Shown: in pieces, positions 9,120-18,449 of the stretch
Numbering within the stretch: the stretch's first letter is position 1
How the letters are laid out: the number at the start of each line of letters is the position of its first letter
NCBI RefSeq assembly: GCF_018131015.1
Contig: NZ_JAFCJJ010000004.1
Coordinates: 124,001 to 188,000 of the forward strand
DNA length: 64,000 bases
Origin: Bradyrhizobium diazoefficiens
Lineage (GTDB): Bacteria; Pseudomonadota; Alphaproteobacteria; Rhizobiales; Xanthobacteraceae
Direction: 5' to 3'
Made by a program: the position numbers and the translations under genes
Notes under the pieces: generated by a model
The model's database searches: none
What the model was told of the DNA's origin: nothing
Seen by the model: the letters and a program-made list of their open reading frames with translations, nothing else

Positions 9120-9806
9120 TCAGTTGCTGCCCGCCTGGCCGTACTGGCTGCTGCCGAGCGCAAGGCGCGAATTGTAGGGGGAGTCGCCATGCTTCGGCTC
9201 GAGCACCACGACGATGGTGCCGACCTTGACGCGGTTGTAAAGGTCGATGGCGTCCTCGTTGGTCAGACGGATGCAGCCCGATGAGATCGAGGCGCCGATA
9301 TATTCCGGCTGGTTGGTGCCGTGGATGCGGAACAGCGTGTCCTTGCCGCCCGAGTAGAGGTACATCGCGCGCGAGCCCATCGGATTGTCCGGACCGGGCG
9401 CGACATAGGTCGGCACGCCCAGGCGCGAGATCTCGCCCGGGGTCGGATGCCAGGCAGGCCACTCGGTCATGCTGCCGACCTTGGCGATGCCCGACCAGGC
9501 CATGGCCTCTTCGCCGACGGTGATGCCGTAGCGGATCGCCTTGCCGCCATCGAGCACGTAGTAGAGGTAGTGATTGTCGGAATCGACCACGATCGAGCCC
9601 GGCGATTCCTTGCGGTGATATTCGACGATGGCGCGCCGGAACGGCTCCGCGACCGGCGTGTTCTCATAGCGAACCTTGGCCAGGAGCTCCTTGTCCTTCG
9701 GCTTGAATGCCTTGGTGTCGGTCGCCTCGATATGCGCGGCCTGCATGCAGCCCGACAGCATCAGGCCCGCGGCCAAAACACCCAGCATAACTTTCAGCGA
9801 CGACAT
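9120..9806 (-). CDS. L,D-transpeptidase (YkuD/ErfK family) lipoprotein
   Basis: A 228-residue protein beginning MSSLKVMLGVLAAGLMLSGC, a lipoprotein signal with the lipobox LSGC. The YkuD domain carries the catalytic HGTN...SSGCIRL motif near residues 170-190; the Cys forms the acyl intermediate when 3-3 cross-links or protein links are made in peptidoglycan. In-frame sequence upstream to 10037 lacks coding character, and the lipobox fixes the start at 9806. The divergent neighbour is corA. Confidence 0.92.
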   Translation of the reverse strand: MSSLKVMLGVLAAGLMLSGCMQAAHIEATDTKAFKPKDKELLAKVRYENTPVAEPFRRAIVEYHRKESPGSIVVDSDNHYLYYVLDGGKAIRYGITVGEEAMAWSGIAKVGSMTEWPAWHPTPGEISRLGVPTYVAPGPDNPMGSRAMYLYSGGKDTLFRIHGTNQPEYIGASISSGCIRLTNEDAIDLYNRVKVGTIVVVLEPKHGDSPYNSRLALGSSQYGQAGSN

Positions 9807-10144
9807 GATTCGGTTCCAATCGAAATTAACAAGCTTTCGCGGGGCTTGAGCCAAGCCCAAAAACCTCGACTCCGGTTGAGCCATTATCGTTGAAATCTGC
9901 CACAATTCCAGCGTTTCGGTCCCTTTCCCGCGCTGCGAGAGCGAACGTGTGGCTTTTTTGCCGCAAATTTTGCGGCCCTGGGCTAGCTTTTGGGCAGAGG
10001 ATGCCGAACTGTCGATTCTTTGCCACGGTTGAGCCATGTCGTGGCCACAAATGCGAACGCCCCGTTAATGAGCTTGTCATCGTGAACTTGTCAGAATCGC
10101 GCTAAGGGCTGTCACTCTGTCGCAGGTCCCCGCTGGAGTTGGTC
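9807..10144. other. Divergent intergenic region between L,D-transpeptidase and corA
   Basis: 338 bp, less GC-rich than its surroundings. It should hold the divergent promoters of both genes. A GCCGCAAATTTTGCGGC inverted repeat (about 9959-9975) is visible. I see no recognisable magnesium riboswitch or ORF. Confidence 0.5.
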
Positions 10145-11122
10145 ATGTTTTCTGTGTTTGTTCCCTCCGAGGGCTCCCTCAAGAAAGCGGTCATCGAGGA
10201 TCTCGCCGCGCTGCCGGAGAACGCGGTCTGGATCGACCTCGTCAACCCGACGGCGACCGAGGACAGGGCGGTGGAGCACCTCGCCGGCATCGCGATCCCG
10301 ACCCGGGAGGACATGCAGGAGATCGAGATCTCCAGCCGTCTCTATATGGAGAACAGCGCCCGCTACATGACGGCGACGCTGATGTGCCACTCCGATACCG
10401 ACATGCCCCGGACCACGGCGGTGACCTTCATCCTCGGCGACCATCGCCTGGTGACGGTGCGCTACGACCTGCCAAAACCCTTCGCCTTGGTCGAGGCCAA
10501 GCTCGCCCGCTCCTGCACGCCGACCATCACCGGCGAGATGGTGCTGATGGAGCTCCTGGACGCCGTGATCGACCGCTGCGCCGACATTCTGGAGCGCTGC
10601 GGTGCCGAGATCGACCAGGTCAGCCACGACATCTTCGAGCCCGAGAGCGAGCGCCATGGCCACGCCAAGCAGTACTCGCAGATCCTGATCTCGATCGGTC
10701 GCAAGGGTGATTTGACCTCCAAGGTTCGCGAGAGCCTGGTGTCGATCGGCCGCGTCGTCGCGTTCCTCTCCGCGGTGGTCGAGGGCGTGAAATGGTCGAA
10801 GGACATGCGCGAGCAGCTCAAGACCATGCAGCGCGACGTCGTCTCGCTGACCGACCATGCCTCCTATCTCTCCAACAAGATCACCTTTGTGCTCGACGCC
10901 ATGCTCGGCGTCGTCAATCTCGAGCAGAACAACATCATCAAGCTGTTCTCGGTCATGGCCGTCGTCCTGATGCCGCCGACGCTGATCGCGTCGATCTACG
11001 GCATGAACTTCAAGGTGATGCCGGAGCTGGAATGGATCCACGGCTATCCGATGGCCTTGGTGATGATGCTGATCGCCGCGATCGTCCCCTACTGGATCTT
11101 CAAGTGGAAGAAGTGGCTGTAG
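10145..11122 (+). CDS. corA: CorA family magnesium/divalent metal transporter
   Basis: A 325-residue protein: long soluble N-terminal domain, then two C-terminal membrane helices (about 268-285 and 300-318). The signature IYGMNF (GMN at about 286) sits between them as in CorA pentamers, followed by a short acidic loop (PELEW) and a basic tail (FKWKKWL). It mediates Mg2+ (or Co2+/Ni2+) uptake at the inner membrane. The ATG at 10145 is preferred to a TTG six bases upstream. Confidence 0.93.
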   Translation: MFSVFVPSEGSLKKAVIEDLAALPENAVWIDLVNPTATEDRAVEHLAGIAIPTREDMQEIEISSRLYMENSARYMTATLMCHSDTDMPRTTAVTFILGDHRLVTVRYDLPKPFALVEAKLARSCTPTITGEMVLMELLDAVIDRCADILERCGAEIDQVSHDIFEPESERHGHAKQYSQILISIGRKGDLTSKVRESLVSIGRVVAFLSAVVEGVKWSKDMREQLKTMQRDVVSLTDHASYLSNKITFVLDAMLGVVNLEQNNIIKLFSVMAVVLMPPTLIASIYGMNFKVMPELEWIHGYPMALVMMLIAAIVPYWIFKWKKWL

Positions 11123-11359
11123 GGGCGGGGTCCTGCAGAGCCACGTAAGCGCAAGCCGCTACTCACGCGAAGATACCTACCGAGACCTTACGTCGTTCGG
11201 TGAGACAGGGTGGTCGATGTCGCATAATGGTGCGGGATTCAGGCTGCGCCATGATGTGTGCCCGCGATCCCAATTCCTCCCGTAAAATTTGAGCGGTGGG
11301 CTGAAGACTTGTGCGAAACTTGTCTGCGATAAGCAGCGGGTTAGCCGCGAGGAACAGCC

Positions 11360-11578
11360 ATGGTTGAGAAACACATAACGACGCCCCGCAACGTCATCGA
11401 TCTGGCGAGCTATCGCCAGGTCCTGGCGAGCGGCAAGGCGTCGTCGATGTCGGCACGCATGTGCCGGCACTGTGGTGCTCCGCTGCTCGACGGCGAGAAC
11501 GACGACGACTGCTCGACTGCAATCGACGCTGCCGCACCAAGGCTGCGCGAACAGCCGCGTCGTTTCCGCGCCGACTGA
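11360..11578 (+). CDS. Small conserved-looking hypothetical protein with CxxC motif
   Basis: A 72-residue protein starting MVEKHITTPRNVIDLASYRQ, preceded by a good ribosome site (GAGGAACAGCC). It contains MCRHCGAPLLDGENDDDCS, a single CxxC followed by a Cys 14 residues later, which could hold one metal ion. The end is basic. No family is recognised. It lies alone between corA and an SDR gene; strong RBS and composition argue for a real gene. Confidence 0.6.
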   Translation: MVEKHITTPRNVIDLASYRQVLASGKASSMSARMCRHCGAPLLDGENDDDCSTAIDAAAPRLREQPRRFRAD

Positions 11579-11933
11579 CAACGGAAGGTGAGGGCGATCC
11601 AGGTCTTGCGGCGGCTTTGTCTGGATCGCCTTGCTTCCGTCCTTCGTGATCGTCTCAGAGGTTCGGCCGGGCCGTTGGCTCAAGCGGCTATGCAAAGTTC
11701 GGGCGACATGCCGCAGAATACAAGAGTGTACCTGCGTCTACACTCTCAGTGCCATCGCCCGGCTTGACCGGGCGATCCAGTATTCCAGCGACGGCTGTGA
11801 TTGAACTGAGAAGCCGCGGCGTACTGGATTCCCCGCCTTCGCGGGGAATGACAGTGGAATTGGACAAGAAGCCCGTTTTCCTTACTCCCTCATTGCGATC
11901 GCTCCGCCTCTTCCGCGCCGCGATGCGAGCCGA
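11579..11933. other. Intergenic stretch with two repeat structures
   Basis: 355 bp without a credible gene. It contains a 7-bp hairpin GAGTGTA/TACACTC at 11724-11745 and a Bradyrhizobium-type double-hairpin repeat at about 11750-11855. Confidence 0.6.
11750..11855. repeat. Double-hairpin intergenic repeat (family B)
   Basis: The first hairpin is TCGCCCGG-CTTGA-CCGGGCGA at 11755-11775. The second is TTCCCCGC-CTTC-GCGGGGAA at 11829-11848. CCAGTA and TACTGG pair between them. The organisation matches family A but the sequence differs. Confidence 0.75.
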
Positions 11934-12686
11934 TCAGACGTGCTGGCCGCCGTTGATGTGGATCTCGGCGCCGTTGACGTAGGACGAGGTGTCCGTGCAG
12001 AGCACGTAGATGATCTTGGCGACCTCGTCGGGCGTGCCGAGGCGGTGCATCGGGATCTGCTGGTCGACGATCTTCTCGGTGCCCGGCGACAGGATCGAGG
12101 TGTCGATCTCGCCCGGTGCGATGGCGTTGACGCGGACGCCGACGCGGCCGAAGTCGGAGGCCATCTCGCGCGTCAGCGCGGCGAGCGCGGCTTTCGACGT
12201 GGCGTAGGCGGCGCCCGCGAAGGGGTGCACGCGCGAGCCCGCGATCGAGGTGACGTTCACGACCGACCCCTTGGCCGCCTTCAGCTCCTCGATCAATCCG
12301 CGCGCCATCATGATCGGCGCGAAGAAGTTGACGTGGAAGACATGCGTCCAGGTGTCCAGATCGGTGTCGACCGAGCCGAGCCGGGAGCCGCCCGCGCCCT
12401 TCGGCGAGATCGCGGCGTTGTTGACCAGCGCGTGCAGCGTGCCGCCTTCGAGCCGGTTGCGGATGTCACCGATGGCCCGCGCGGTGTCGGCGGGGTCGGC
12501 GAGGTCGACCTGGATGTGGTCCTCGGGGCCGGCGTCCCACGGACAATCCTCCGGGAAGGCATGCCGCGAGCAGGTGATGACGCGCCAGCCCGCCGAGGAG
12601 AACCGGATCACGGTGGCATGGCCGATGCCGCGGCTGGCTCCGGTGAGCAGCAGCGTACGTCGCGGCACATTGGACGAATGCGGCAT
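11934..12686 (-). CDS. SDR family oxidoreductase
   Basis: A 250-residue short-chain dehydrogenase. The NAD(P)-binding loop is LLTGASRGIGHATV (near residue 12), followed by NNAAIS. The catalytic Ser is in VVNVTSIAG and the YxxxK pair is in AYATSKAALAALT; the end of the fold is SYVNGAEIHINGGQ. Substrate unknown. The ATG at 12686 is preferred over a TTG two codons upstream. A palindromic repeat (12704-12750) separates it from pdxH, which reads the same way. Confidence 0.9.
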   Translation of the reverse strand: MPHSSNVPRRTLLLTGASRGIGHATVIRFSSAGWRVITCSRHAFPEDCPWDAGPEDHIQVDLADPADTARAIGDIRNRLEGGTLHALVNNAAISPKGAGGSRLGSVDTDLDTWTHVFHVNFFAPIMMARGLIEELKAAKGSVVNVTSIAGSRVHPFAGAAYATSKAALAALTREMASDFGRVGVRVNAIAPGEIDTSILSPGTEKIVDQQIPMHRLGTPDEVAKIIYVLCTDTSSYVNGAEIHINGGQHV

Positions 12687-12703
12687 GGGCAACTTTCAGC
12701 TAG

Positions 12704-12750
12704 AGCATGATCCGGAAAAGTGTGCAGCGGTTTTCCGAAAAGATCATGCT
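12704..12750. repeat. AGCATGATC inverted repeat (family C, copy 1)
   Basis: AGCATGATC at the left end and GATCATGCT at the right end are exact complements, with inner CGGAAAA/TTTTCCG arms. Similar elements are at 13923-13992 and 20816-20864. Confidence 0.85.
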
Positions 12751-12761
12751 CATAAGATTCC

Positions 12762-13403
12762 TTAAGGGTACATCCGCGTCTTGGACCACGGCTGGCCGGC
12801 GGCGTCACGGCGAAATTCGATGCGGTCGTGCAGGCGGAACGGGCGGTCGTGCCAGAACTCGATGCGCGAGGGCGTGATGCGCCAGCCGCTCCAACCCGGC
12901 GGCCGCGGAACCTCGCCAATGACGTGTTTGGCCGCGACCTTGGCGATCGCCTGCTCGAAGGCGAAGCGGCTCTCCAGCGCCTGCGACTGCTTGCTCGCCC
13001 AGGCGCCGATCTGCGCCTGCTTCGGCCGGGTGGCGAAATAGGCGTCGGCTTCGGTGTCGGTCACCGGCGTCACGTTGCCGCGGATGCGGACCTGACGGCG
13101 CAGCGACTTCCAGTGAAAAAGTAACGCTGCCTTAGGATTTGCGGCGAGTTCGCGGCCTTTCTGGCTCGCGATGTGGCTGTAGAAGACGAAGCCCTCGGCA
13201 TCAAAACCCTTCATCAGCACCATGCGCACGTCCGGCAGGCCGTCCGGATCGACGGTTGCTAGCGCCATGGCGTTGGGATCGTTCGGCTCGCTCTTGATGG
13301 CCTCGTTCAGCCAGGCCTCGAACAGCGCAAAAGGCTCCTCGGCGGCGGTGAAATCACCGGATGTTAAGGGTGTCTGGTGTTTCATCGAGGTCGTGTCCGT
13401 CAT
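12762..13403 (-). CDS. pdxH: Pyridoxamine 5'-phosphate oxidase
   Basis: A 213-residue FMN enzyme that oxidises pyridoxamine/pyridoxine 5'-phosphate to pyridoxal 5'-phosphate, the last step of the PLP salvage route. Recognisable segments are [50 protein letters not shown] and the conserved C-terminus SKTRMYP. Length is normal for the family. It is divergent from a small lipoprotein gene. Confidence 0.96.
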   Translation of the reverse strand: MTDTTSMKHQTPLTSGDFTAAEEPFALFEAWLNEAIKSEPNDPNAMALATVDPDGLPDVRMVLMKGFDAEGFVFYSHIASQKGRELAANPKAALLFHWKSLRRQVRIRGNVTPVTDTEADAYFATRPKQAQIGAWASKQSQALESRFAFEQAIAKVAAKHVIGEVPRPPGWSGWRITPSRIEFWHDRPFRLHDRIEFRRDAAGQPWSKTRMYP

Positions 13404-13516
13404 GTCCGGAGTCCGAGTTGCGTCCCGCGTCCCAACACGCGTCGCCGTCCGCTACCGCCCTATATAGGGCATGGGGAGGCGTTGGCCTATCGGCGATCCG
13501 GTCGTCCGGCCTGCTG

Positions 13517-13924
13517 ATGACAACGATTCTAATCGGGCTCTGCGCCGGCGGTTGCAGCCTCTCGCGCAATGACGGAAACGCCTTCGCCAAGGCCGAGGAC
13601 GGCGACCTCACCGGGTCGATCGCCCGGCCGGCAAAGCCGACGGCGCCGACCGAGACCGATCTCGCCTTTGCCCGCAACGCCGCCTCCGACGTGCTCAGCA
13701 AGGGCGACAAGGATTCCAGCCAGCACTGGGAGAACCCGGAGACCGGGGCGCGCGGCTCGGTGACGCCGATCGCGCAGTCCTATGCCGCCGAGGACGGCCG
13801 CAAGTGCCGCGATTTCCTGGCGAGCTATGTCAACGGCAATACCGAGAGCTGGCTCCAGGGCGCCGGCTGTCAAAGCGGCCATGGCGGTTGGGAGATTCAT
13901 ACGCTAAAGCCGTGGCGTAGTTGA
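13517..13924 (+). CDS. RT0821/Lpp0805-like surface lipoprotein
   Basis: A protein of about 135 residues beginning MTTILIGLCAGGCSLS, a short lipoprotein signal with a Cys after AGG. The C-terminal part (CRDFLASYVNGNTESWLQGAGC...GGWEI) resembles the RT0821/Lpp0805 family of small outer-surface proteins in alphaproteobacteria. The start is uncertain: the frame stays open to 13361, and a slightly longer signal peptide is possible. It is followed by a family C repeat. Confidence 0.65.
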   Translation: MTTILIGLCAGGCSLSRNDGNAFAKAEDGDLTGSIARPAKPTAPTETDLAFARNAASDVLSKGDKDSSQHWENPETGARGSVTPIAQSYAAEDGRKCRDFLASYVNGNTESWLQGAGCQSGHGGWEIHTLKPWRS

Positions 13925-13992
13925 GCATGATCCGGACCCGGAGGGCCGCGCTAGCGCAAAGTGGAGGCCGGTTTTCCGATAAGATCATGCTC
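13923..13992. repeat. AGCATGATC inverted repeat (family C, copy 2)
   Basis: The ends are GAGCATGATC and GATCATGCTC. A 20-nt insertion relative to copy 1 lies between the arms, around GGGCCGCGCTAGCGC. Confidence 0.85.
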
Positions 13993-14129
13993 CAAACGTA
14001 GCGAATCGGCCGAGTCCGCTAGTTGCAAAAATGCCACTCGCCCCCCACATGAGACCCAGGTGGCGCGGGAAGCCCTTTGAACACATCGATTTTCCCAGGA
14101 ATCGACTTTCCGAAGAGGAGACGTGACGG

Positions 14130-15098
14130 ATGCGCGACCCCTATGAGGTCTTGGGGGTGCCCCGGGGCGCCGGCGCTGCCGCTATCAAGAGCGCCTATCG
14201 CAAGCTTGCCAAGAAGCACCACCCCGACAGCAACAAGAACGACCCCAAGGCCGCCGAGCGTTTTGCCGAGATCAACACGGCCAACGAAATCCTCGGCGAC
14301 GAGGACAAGCGCAAGCAGTTCGACCGCGGCGAGATCGACGCCGAGGGCAAGCCGCGCTTCCAGGGCTTTCCGGGTGGAGGTGGCGCGCGGGGCCGGGCCG
14401 ACCCCGGCGGCTTCGAGAACTATACGTTCCGGAGCGGTGGCGGCGGCGGCGGTGGAGCCGGCGCAGGCGCGTTCGAGGACATCCTCAACAGCATGTTCGG
14501 CGGCGGAATGCGCGGCGCGCGGCCCGGCGCCGGTGGCGGTGCTCAGTTCGAGTTCGACACCGGCGGGATCGGGCTCGATCTCGACGTCAACGCCGCGATG
14601 TCCGTTTCGCTGGAAGAGTCGGTCCAGGGCGGCGAGAAGCGCGTCCGGCTGCCGTCGGGCAAGGAGCTCAACGTCAAGATTCCGGTCGGAGTGACCGAGG
14701 GCCAGCAGATCCGGCTGCGGGGGCAGGGCGAGAACGCTCCCGGCCATCCGCCCGGCGATGTCCTGATCACCATCAGCATCGCGCCGCATCCCCACTTCAA
14801 GGTCGAGGGCGCCGACCTCAGGATCGACCTTCCGGTCACGCTCTACGAGGCCGTGCTCGGCGGCAAGGTGCGCGTGCCCACGCTCGGCAATGCGGTGGAA
14901 CTGTCGGTCCCGAAAAACACCTCCAGCGGCCGGACCTTCCGTCTCAAGGGCAAGGGCCTGCCGAAGGCGGGCGGGGCCGGAGACCTCTTCGTCACCATCA
15001 GGATCATGCTACCGGACGGAAACGACGCCGAGCTTGAGGCATTGATGGAGAAGTGGCGGGACCTCCACCCCTATAATCCGCGCAGCGGACTCGGTTAG
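14130..15098 (+). CDS. DnaJ-family co-chaperone without zinc finger (CbpA-like)
   Basis: A 322-residue protein. The N-terminal J domain has the essential HPD motif (KKHHPDSNKN, about residue 31) that stimulates DnaK ATPase. A Gly/Phe-rich linker covers residues 85-140, and the C-terminal DnaJ substrate-binding beta domains follow (VRLPSGKELNVKIPVGVTEGQQIRLRG). There are no CxxCxGxG repeats, so it is a class B protein like CbpA. GAGGAGA is a good RBS. A TCGATT/AATCGA hairpin lies just upstream. Confidence 0.9.
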   Translation: MRDPYEVLGVPRGAGAAAIKSAYRKLAKKHHPDSNKNDPKAAERFAEINTANEILGDEDKRKQFDRGEIDAEGKPRFQGFPGGGGARGRADPGGFENYTFRSGGGGGGGAGAGAFEDILNSMFGGGMRGARPGAGGGAQFEFDTGGIGLDLDVNAAMSVSLEESVQGGEKRVRLPSGKELNVKIPVGVTEGQQIRLRGQGENAPGHPPGDVLITISIAPHPHFKVEGADLRIDLPVTLYEAVLGGKVRVPTLGNAVELSVPKNTSSGRTFRLKGKGLPKAGGAGDLFVTIRIMLPDGNDAELEALMEKWRDLHPYNPRSGLG

Positions 15099-15122
15099 GT
15101 GTCATCCGGGCCGCAGGGCTCG

Positions 15123-15143
15123 GCATTCCATTTCAGATGGAAT
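15123..15143. terminator. Hairpin downstream of the DnaJ-like gene
   Basis: CATTCCAT-TTCAG-ATGGAATG is a perfect 8-bp stem 25 bp after the stop codon. There is no T tract, so its role in termination is only suggested. Confidence 0.4.
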
Positions 15144-15390
15144 GATGCCTGACATACGCAGTCGCGCTCGCGATCGGCGCGTCGGCTGTCCGGATGGCGG
15201 CCGATAAAGAGGTGCGGCCTCGAGAGGGGGACCAGCGCGGTACCAAAAACCCCAATCGAGGCCGCCGCGTCGATCGGCGGATCGAACGCCGCGCATCTTC
15301 GCGTGACCATCCGGTGCGATAATGAGACGCGCCAATGTCCTGATTCCAAATTTTCAATGACGGAATCGGGGCATCACGCTCGCGCGGTTG

Positions 15391-16161
15391 TCAGGTGCCG
15401 TTTTGCTCGGCCTGGTCGTAGACGGCTCGCGCCACCTTGGTCAGCCGGTCGCGATCGCTGCCGCCGCTGACGACGTAGCCGACGCCGCGATCGGCCCAGA
15501 ACAACGCACCGTCCTTGTCGGTCTTGGCGTAGCGCATCTGCGTCGCGCCGCTCTCGGTCTTGGCGGTGTAGATCGTGTAGCGCTCGCCCGAGGCGCCCTC
15601 ATACATCAGGAACGACGCCGGACCGCTCGGCCCCGGCAGCAGCCGGCCGCCGACGAGCTTCAGCCCGCTCGCCTCCAGATTCGGCGCGAACACGGTCCAG
15701 CCGCAGCGTCGGGTCAGCCAGGCCTGCAGATGGTCGCGCTCGTTGCCGCCGACCTCGACGGGATGGCGGACCTCGACGACGTAGAGGCGGTGGGCGTCGA
15801 GCGCGTCCGCGGTAAAGCTCTGGAAGGCCGAGGGTGCGTTGGCGGCGCCGTGCGCCACCCACCCCGCGGCGCCGCCGGCGACGAAGGCGACGAGGGCGGC
15901 CGCAACGGCACCGTAGAGCCATTGCCGCGGACGTCGCTCCAGCCGCTCGAGCTCCAGCCGCGCCGGCACCGGCTCCTGGACGACGGAATCATAGCGGGCG
16001 TGCAGCATCTCGGCCATGGCACGCCAGGACTGCACACGCTCGGCCTCCTCGGCATGGGCGGCGAGCCAGGCTTCGACGTCGGCGCGGCGCTCGGCCGGCA
16101 GCTCGCCGTCGACATAGGCGTGCAATTCGTCTTCGGTCACGGGAATATTGCGGTCGTTCAT
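15391..16161 (-). CDS. Membrane anti-sigma factor
   Basis: A 256-residue protein: short cytoplasmic N-terminal domain (DELHAYVDGELPAERRADVEAWLA, the usual start of anti-sigma domains), one membrane helix at residues 82-104, and a periplasmic domain of about 150 residues. It lacks the HxxxCxxC zinc motif of ZAS proteins. It follows an ECF sigma gene by 100 bp on the same strand, which indicates that it sequesters that sigma factor. Confidence 0.82.
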   Translation of the reverse strand: MNDRNIPVTEDELHAYVDGELPAERRADVEAWLAAHAEEAERVQSWRAMAEMLHARYDSVVQEPVPARLELERLERRPRQWLYGAVAAALVAFVAGGAAGWVAHGAANAPSAFQSFTADALDAHRLYVVEVRHPVEVGGNERDHLQAWLTRRCGWTVFAPNLEASGLKLVGGRLLPGPSGPASFLMYEGASGERYTIYTAKTESGATQMRYAKTDKDGALFWADRGVGYVVSGGSDRDRLTKVARAVYDQAEQNGT

Positions 16162-16261
16162 ATCGGTCGTCTCTGCGGCCCAAAAAATCCTACGCGGTTC
16201 AACTGCGCTGCCTGCCTCTCCATGCAGGTGATGCGATCTGCGCCATGCATCAATCCTGCCA

Positions 16262-16750
16262 TCATTTCACCCGCCTGAGCGCCGGGCGCTCGCCCTCCAG
16301 CGAGGCTTTGACATGGGCGCGGGCGCGCGCCAGGCGCGACATCACGGTGCCGATCGGCACGCCCTGGATGTCGGCGACCTCGCGGTAGCTCATGCCCTCC
16401 AGCATCACCAGCAGCAGCACCGAGCGCTGCTCCTCGACGAGGGTGGCCAGCGCCTTCTCGATGTCGCGCCCCTCGGCCTCGGTCCCGCTGGCATCGGGGT
16501 TGTTCTCCGTCAGCTGCATGAATTGCGGCCGCCGCGCCAGCGAGCGCCGCCGGTTCTTGTTGAGGTTGGTCAGGATCGTGTAGAGCCAGCTCCTGACATC
16601 GCCTCCGAGAAACAATCGCTCCGACCGCAAGGCACGCACGAGCGTGTCCTGCACCAAATCGTCGGCCGCATCCACGTCGCGCGTCAGCGCGCGGGCGTAG
16701 CGGCGCAACGCCGGGATCATGGCTTCAACACTCTGGCGAAAGGCACTCAT
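16262..16750 (-). CDS. ECF (sigma-70 family group 4) sigma factor
   Basis: A 162-residue sigma factor. Region 2 has RRYARALTRDVDAADDLVQDTLVRAL and SWLYTILTNLNKNRRR; region 4 has the helix-turn-helix MSYREVADIQGVPIGTVMSRLARAR. It has no C-terminal extension. It is expected to be held by the membrane protein encoded directly downstream and released by an envelope signal. Its target promoters cannot be read here; the 171 bp before fabI would contain its own promoter. Confidence 0.9.
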   Translation of the reverse strand: MSAFRQSVEAMIPALRRYARALTRDVDAADDLVQDTLVRALRSERLFLGGDVRSWLYTILTNLNKNRRRSLARRPQFMQLTENNPDASGTEAEGRDIEKALATLVEEQRSVLLLVMLEGMSYREVADIQGVPIGTVMSRLARARAHVKASLEGERPALRRVK

Positions 16751-16921
16751 GCCGTCTTGACGTCCTCAACGCTCGGCGCGAACGCCTCAACGATCATAAC
16801 ACCCGAATGGAACGGCTATTCCGCGGCTCGAAACAGCGTTAATGCCGCGTATTAGGACTGTACCGCAGGGGAGGGCTGGTGTACCTCCAGACCTCAACGC
16901 GAGCGACAGGACGTTAGCAAA

Positions 16922-17749
16922 ATGGCGCAGAATTCAGGTCTGATGCAAGGACTGATGCAAGGCAAGCGCGGGGTGATTCTCGGCGTTGCCAACAACCGCT
17001 CGATCGCCTGGGGCATTGCCAAGGCGTGCCATGCCGCCGGCGCCGAGCTCGCCTTCACCTATCAGGGCGATGCGCTGAAGAAGCGCGTCGAGCCGCTCGC
17101 CGCCGAGATCGGCGGGCTCGTGCTCGGCCATTGCGACGTCACGGACGCCGCGACCATCGACGCCGCCTTCGCGGTGCTGAAGGAGAAGTGGGGCAAGATC
17201 GATTTCCTGGTGCATGCGATCGCCTATGGCGAGCAGCTCGACGGCCGCTACGTCGACACCACGCAGGAGAACTTTTCCAAGTCGATGCTGATCTCCTGCT
17301 ATTCGTTCACGGCGGTGGCGCAGCGTGCCGAGAAGCTGATGACCGACGGCGGCTCGCTCATCACGCTCAGCTATTACGGCGCCGAGAAGTGGATGCCGCA
17401 CTACAACGTCATGGGCGTGGCGAAGGCGGCGCTCGAAGCCAGCGTGCGCTACCTCGCCGCAGACCTCGGCGAGAAGAACATCCGCGTCAACGCCATCTCG
17501 GCGGGGCCGATCAAGACGCTCGCCGCCTCCGGCATCGGCGACTTCCGCTATATCCTGAAGTGGAACGAGTACAACGCGCCGATGCGGCGCAACGTGTCCA
17601 CCGAGGACGTCGGCGGCAGCGCGCTGTATTTCCTGTCCGACCTGTCGCGCGGCGTCACCGGCGAGGTGCATCACGTCGATTCCGGCTACCACGTGCTCGG
17701 CATGAAGCGCCCGGATGCGCCGGACATCTCGCTCGGCGGGAAGGACTGA
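16922..17749 (+). CDS. fabI: Enoyl-[acyl-carrier-protein] reductase (NADH) FabI
   Basis: A 275-residue enzyme catalysing the last reduction of fatty-acid elongation. The FabI-type nucleotide loop is VILGVANNRSIAWGIAKA. The active site Tyr-x6-Lys is in YNVMGVAK, preceded by SYYGAEKWMP, and SAGPIKTLAASGI is the substrate loop. FabI is the triclosan target; no obvious change in the loop is seen. It leads a likely fabI / phosphatase / aroC group, with the next start 13 bp after its stop. Confidence 0.95.
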   Translation: MAQNSGLMQGLMQGKRGVILGVANNRSIAWGIAKACHAAGAELAFTYQGDALKKRVEPLAAEIGGLVLGHCDVTDAATIDAAFAVLKEKWGKIDFLVHAIAYGEQLDGRYVDTTQENFSKSMLISCYSFTAVAQRAEKLMTDGGSLITLSYYGAEKWMPHYNVMGVAKAALEASVRYLAADLGEKNIRVNAISAGPIKTLAASGIGDFRYILKWNEYNAPMRRNVSTEDVGGSALYFLSDLSRGVTGEVHHVDSGYHVLGMKRPDAPDISLGGKD

Positions 17750-17762
17750 CGTTCACCAAGAA

Positions 17763-18362
17763 ATGCCCGCGCCCACGATCTACTTCCTTCGCCATGGCGA
17801 GACCGAGTGGAACGCGCTCGGACGGCTCCAGGGCACCCAAGACGTTCCGCTGAACGCGCGCGGCCGCGGTCAGGCCGTGCAGGCCGCCCGCATTCTGGCT
17901 GATCTGTTCGCGCGCGACGGCAAGGAAAGGACCGCGCTGCCCTATGTGTCGAGCCCGCTCGGCCGCGCGCGCCAGACCATGGAACTCGTGCGGGGCAAGC
18001 TCGAATTGCCGGTGGCCGACTATGCGCTCGACGATCGCCTCCGCGAGATCGGCTATGGCGTCTGGGAGGGGCTGACCCTGGCCGAAAGCGAGGCGTCCGA
18101 CCCGGATGTCTATGCGAGGCGCCTCGCCGACAAATGGACGGTCGCGCCCGAGGGCGGGGAGACCTATGTGGCGGTCCAGCGGCGCATGCGCGACTGGTAC
18201 GATGGGGTTCGGGTCGACACCGTCGCAGTCGCCCATGGCGGCACCTGCCGGGCGCTGATGGTGGCACTCGGCTTTGAGACCCCCGCCAGCGCCGCCGAGC
18301 TCTATATCGAGCAGGGCGCCGTCTACGTGTTCCGCGACGGACGGCTGGAGAAGCATAGTTAA
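17763..18362 (+). CDS. Histidine phosphatase (phosphoglycerate mutase-like) protein
   Basis: A 199-residue protein with the phosphohistidine motif FLRHGETEWN near the N-terminus, SSPLGRARQT (second Arg), GYGVWEGLT and VAVAHGGTCRAL (second His). These place it in the dPGM-like/PhoE branch. Whether it is a mutase or a broad phosphatase is unclear. ATG 17763 follows fabI by 13 bp, suggesting co-transcription. Confidence 0.88.
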   Translation: MPAPTIYFLRHGETEWNALGRLQGTQDVPLNARGRGQAVQAARILADLFARDGKERTALPYVSSPLGRARQTMELVRGKLELPVADYALDDRLREIGYGVWEGLTLAESEASDPDVYARRLADKWTVAPEGGETYVAVQRRMRDWYDGVRVDTVAVAHGGTCRALMVALGFETPASAAELYIEQGAVYVFRDGRLEKHS

Positions 18363-18449
18363 CCGGCGTGCCGTGCCGGAAGGAGCGTGCTGCGGGTTTG
18401 ACCCCCGGCCGCCCGCGCGTTACCACACGGCGGAACCGAGCGAGCAGCG

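Noticed and set aside
16751..16921. GGAAC/CGTT type ECF promoter before the sigma gene or fabI
   Set aside because: GGAAC- and CGTT-like pieces exist but their spacing (23-25 bp) is too long.
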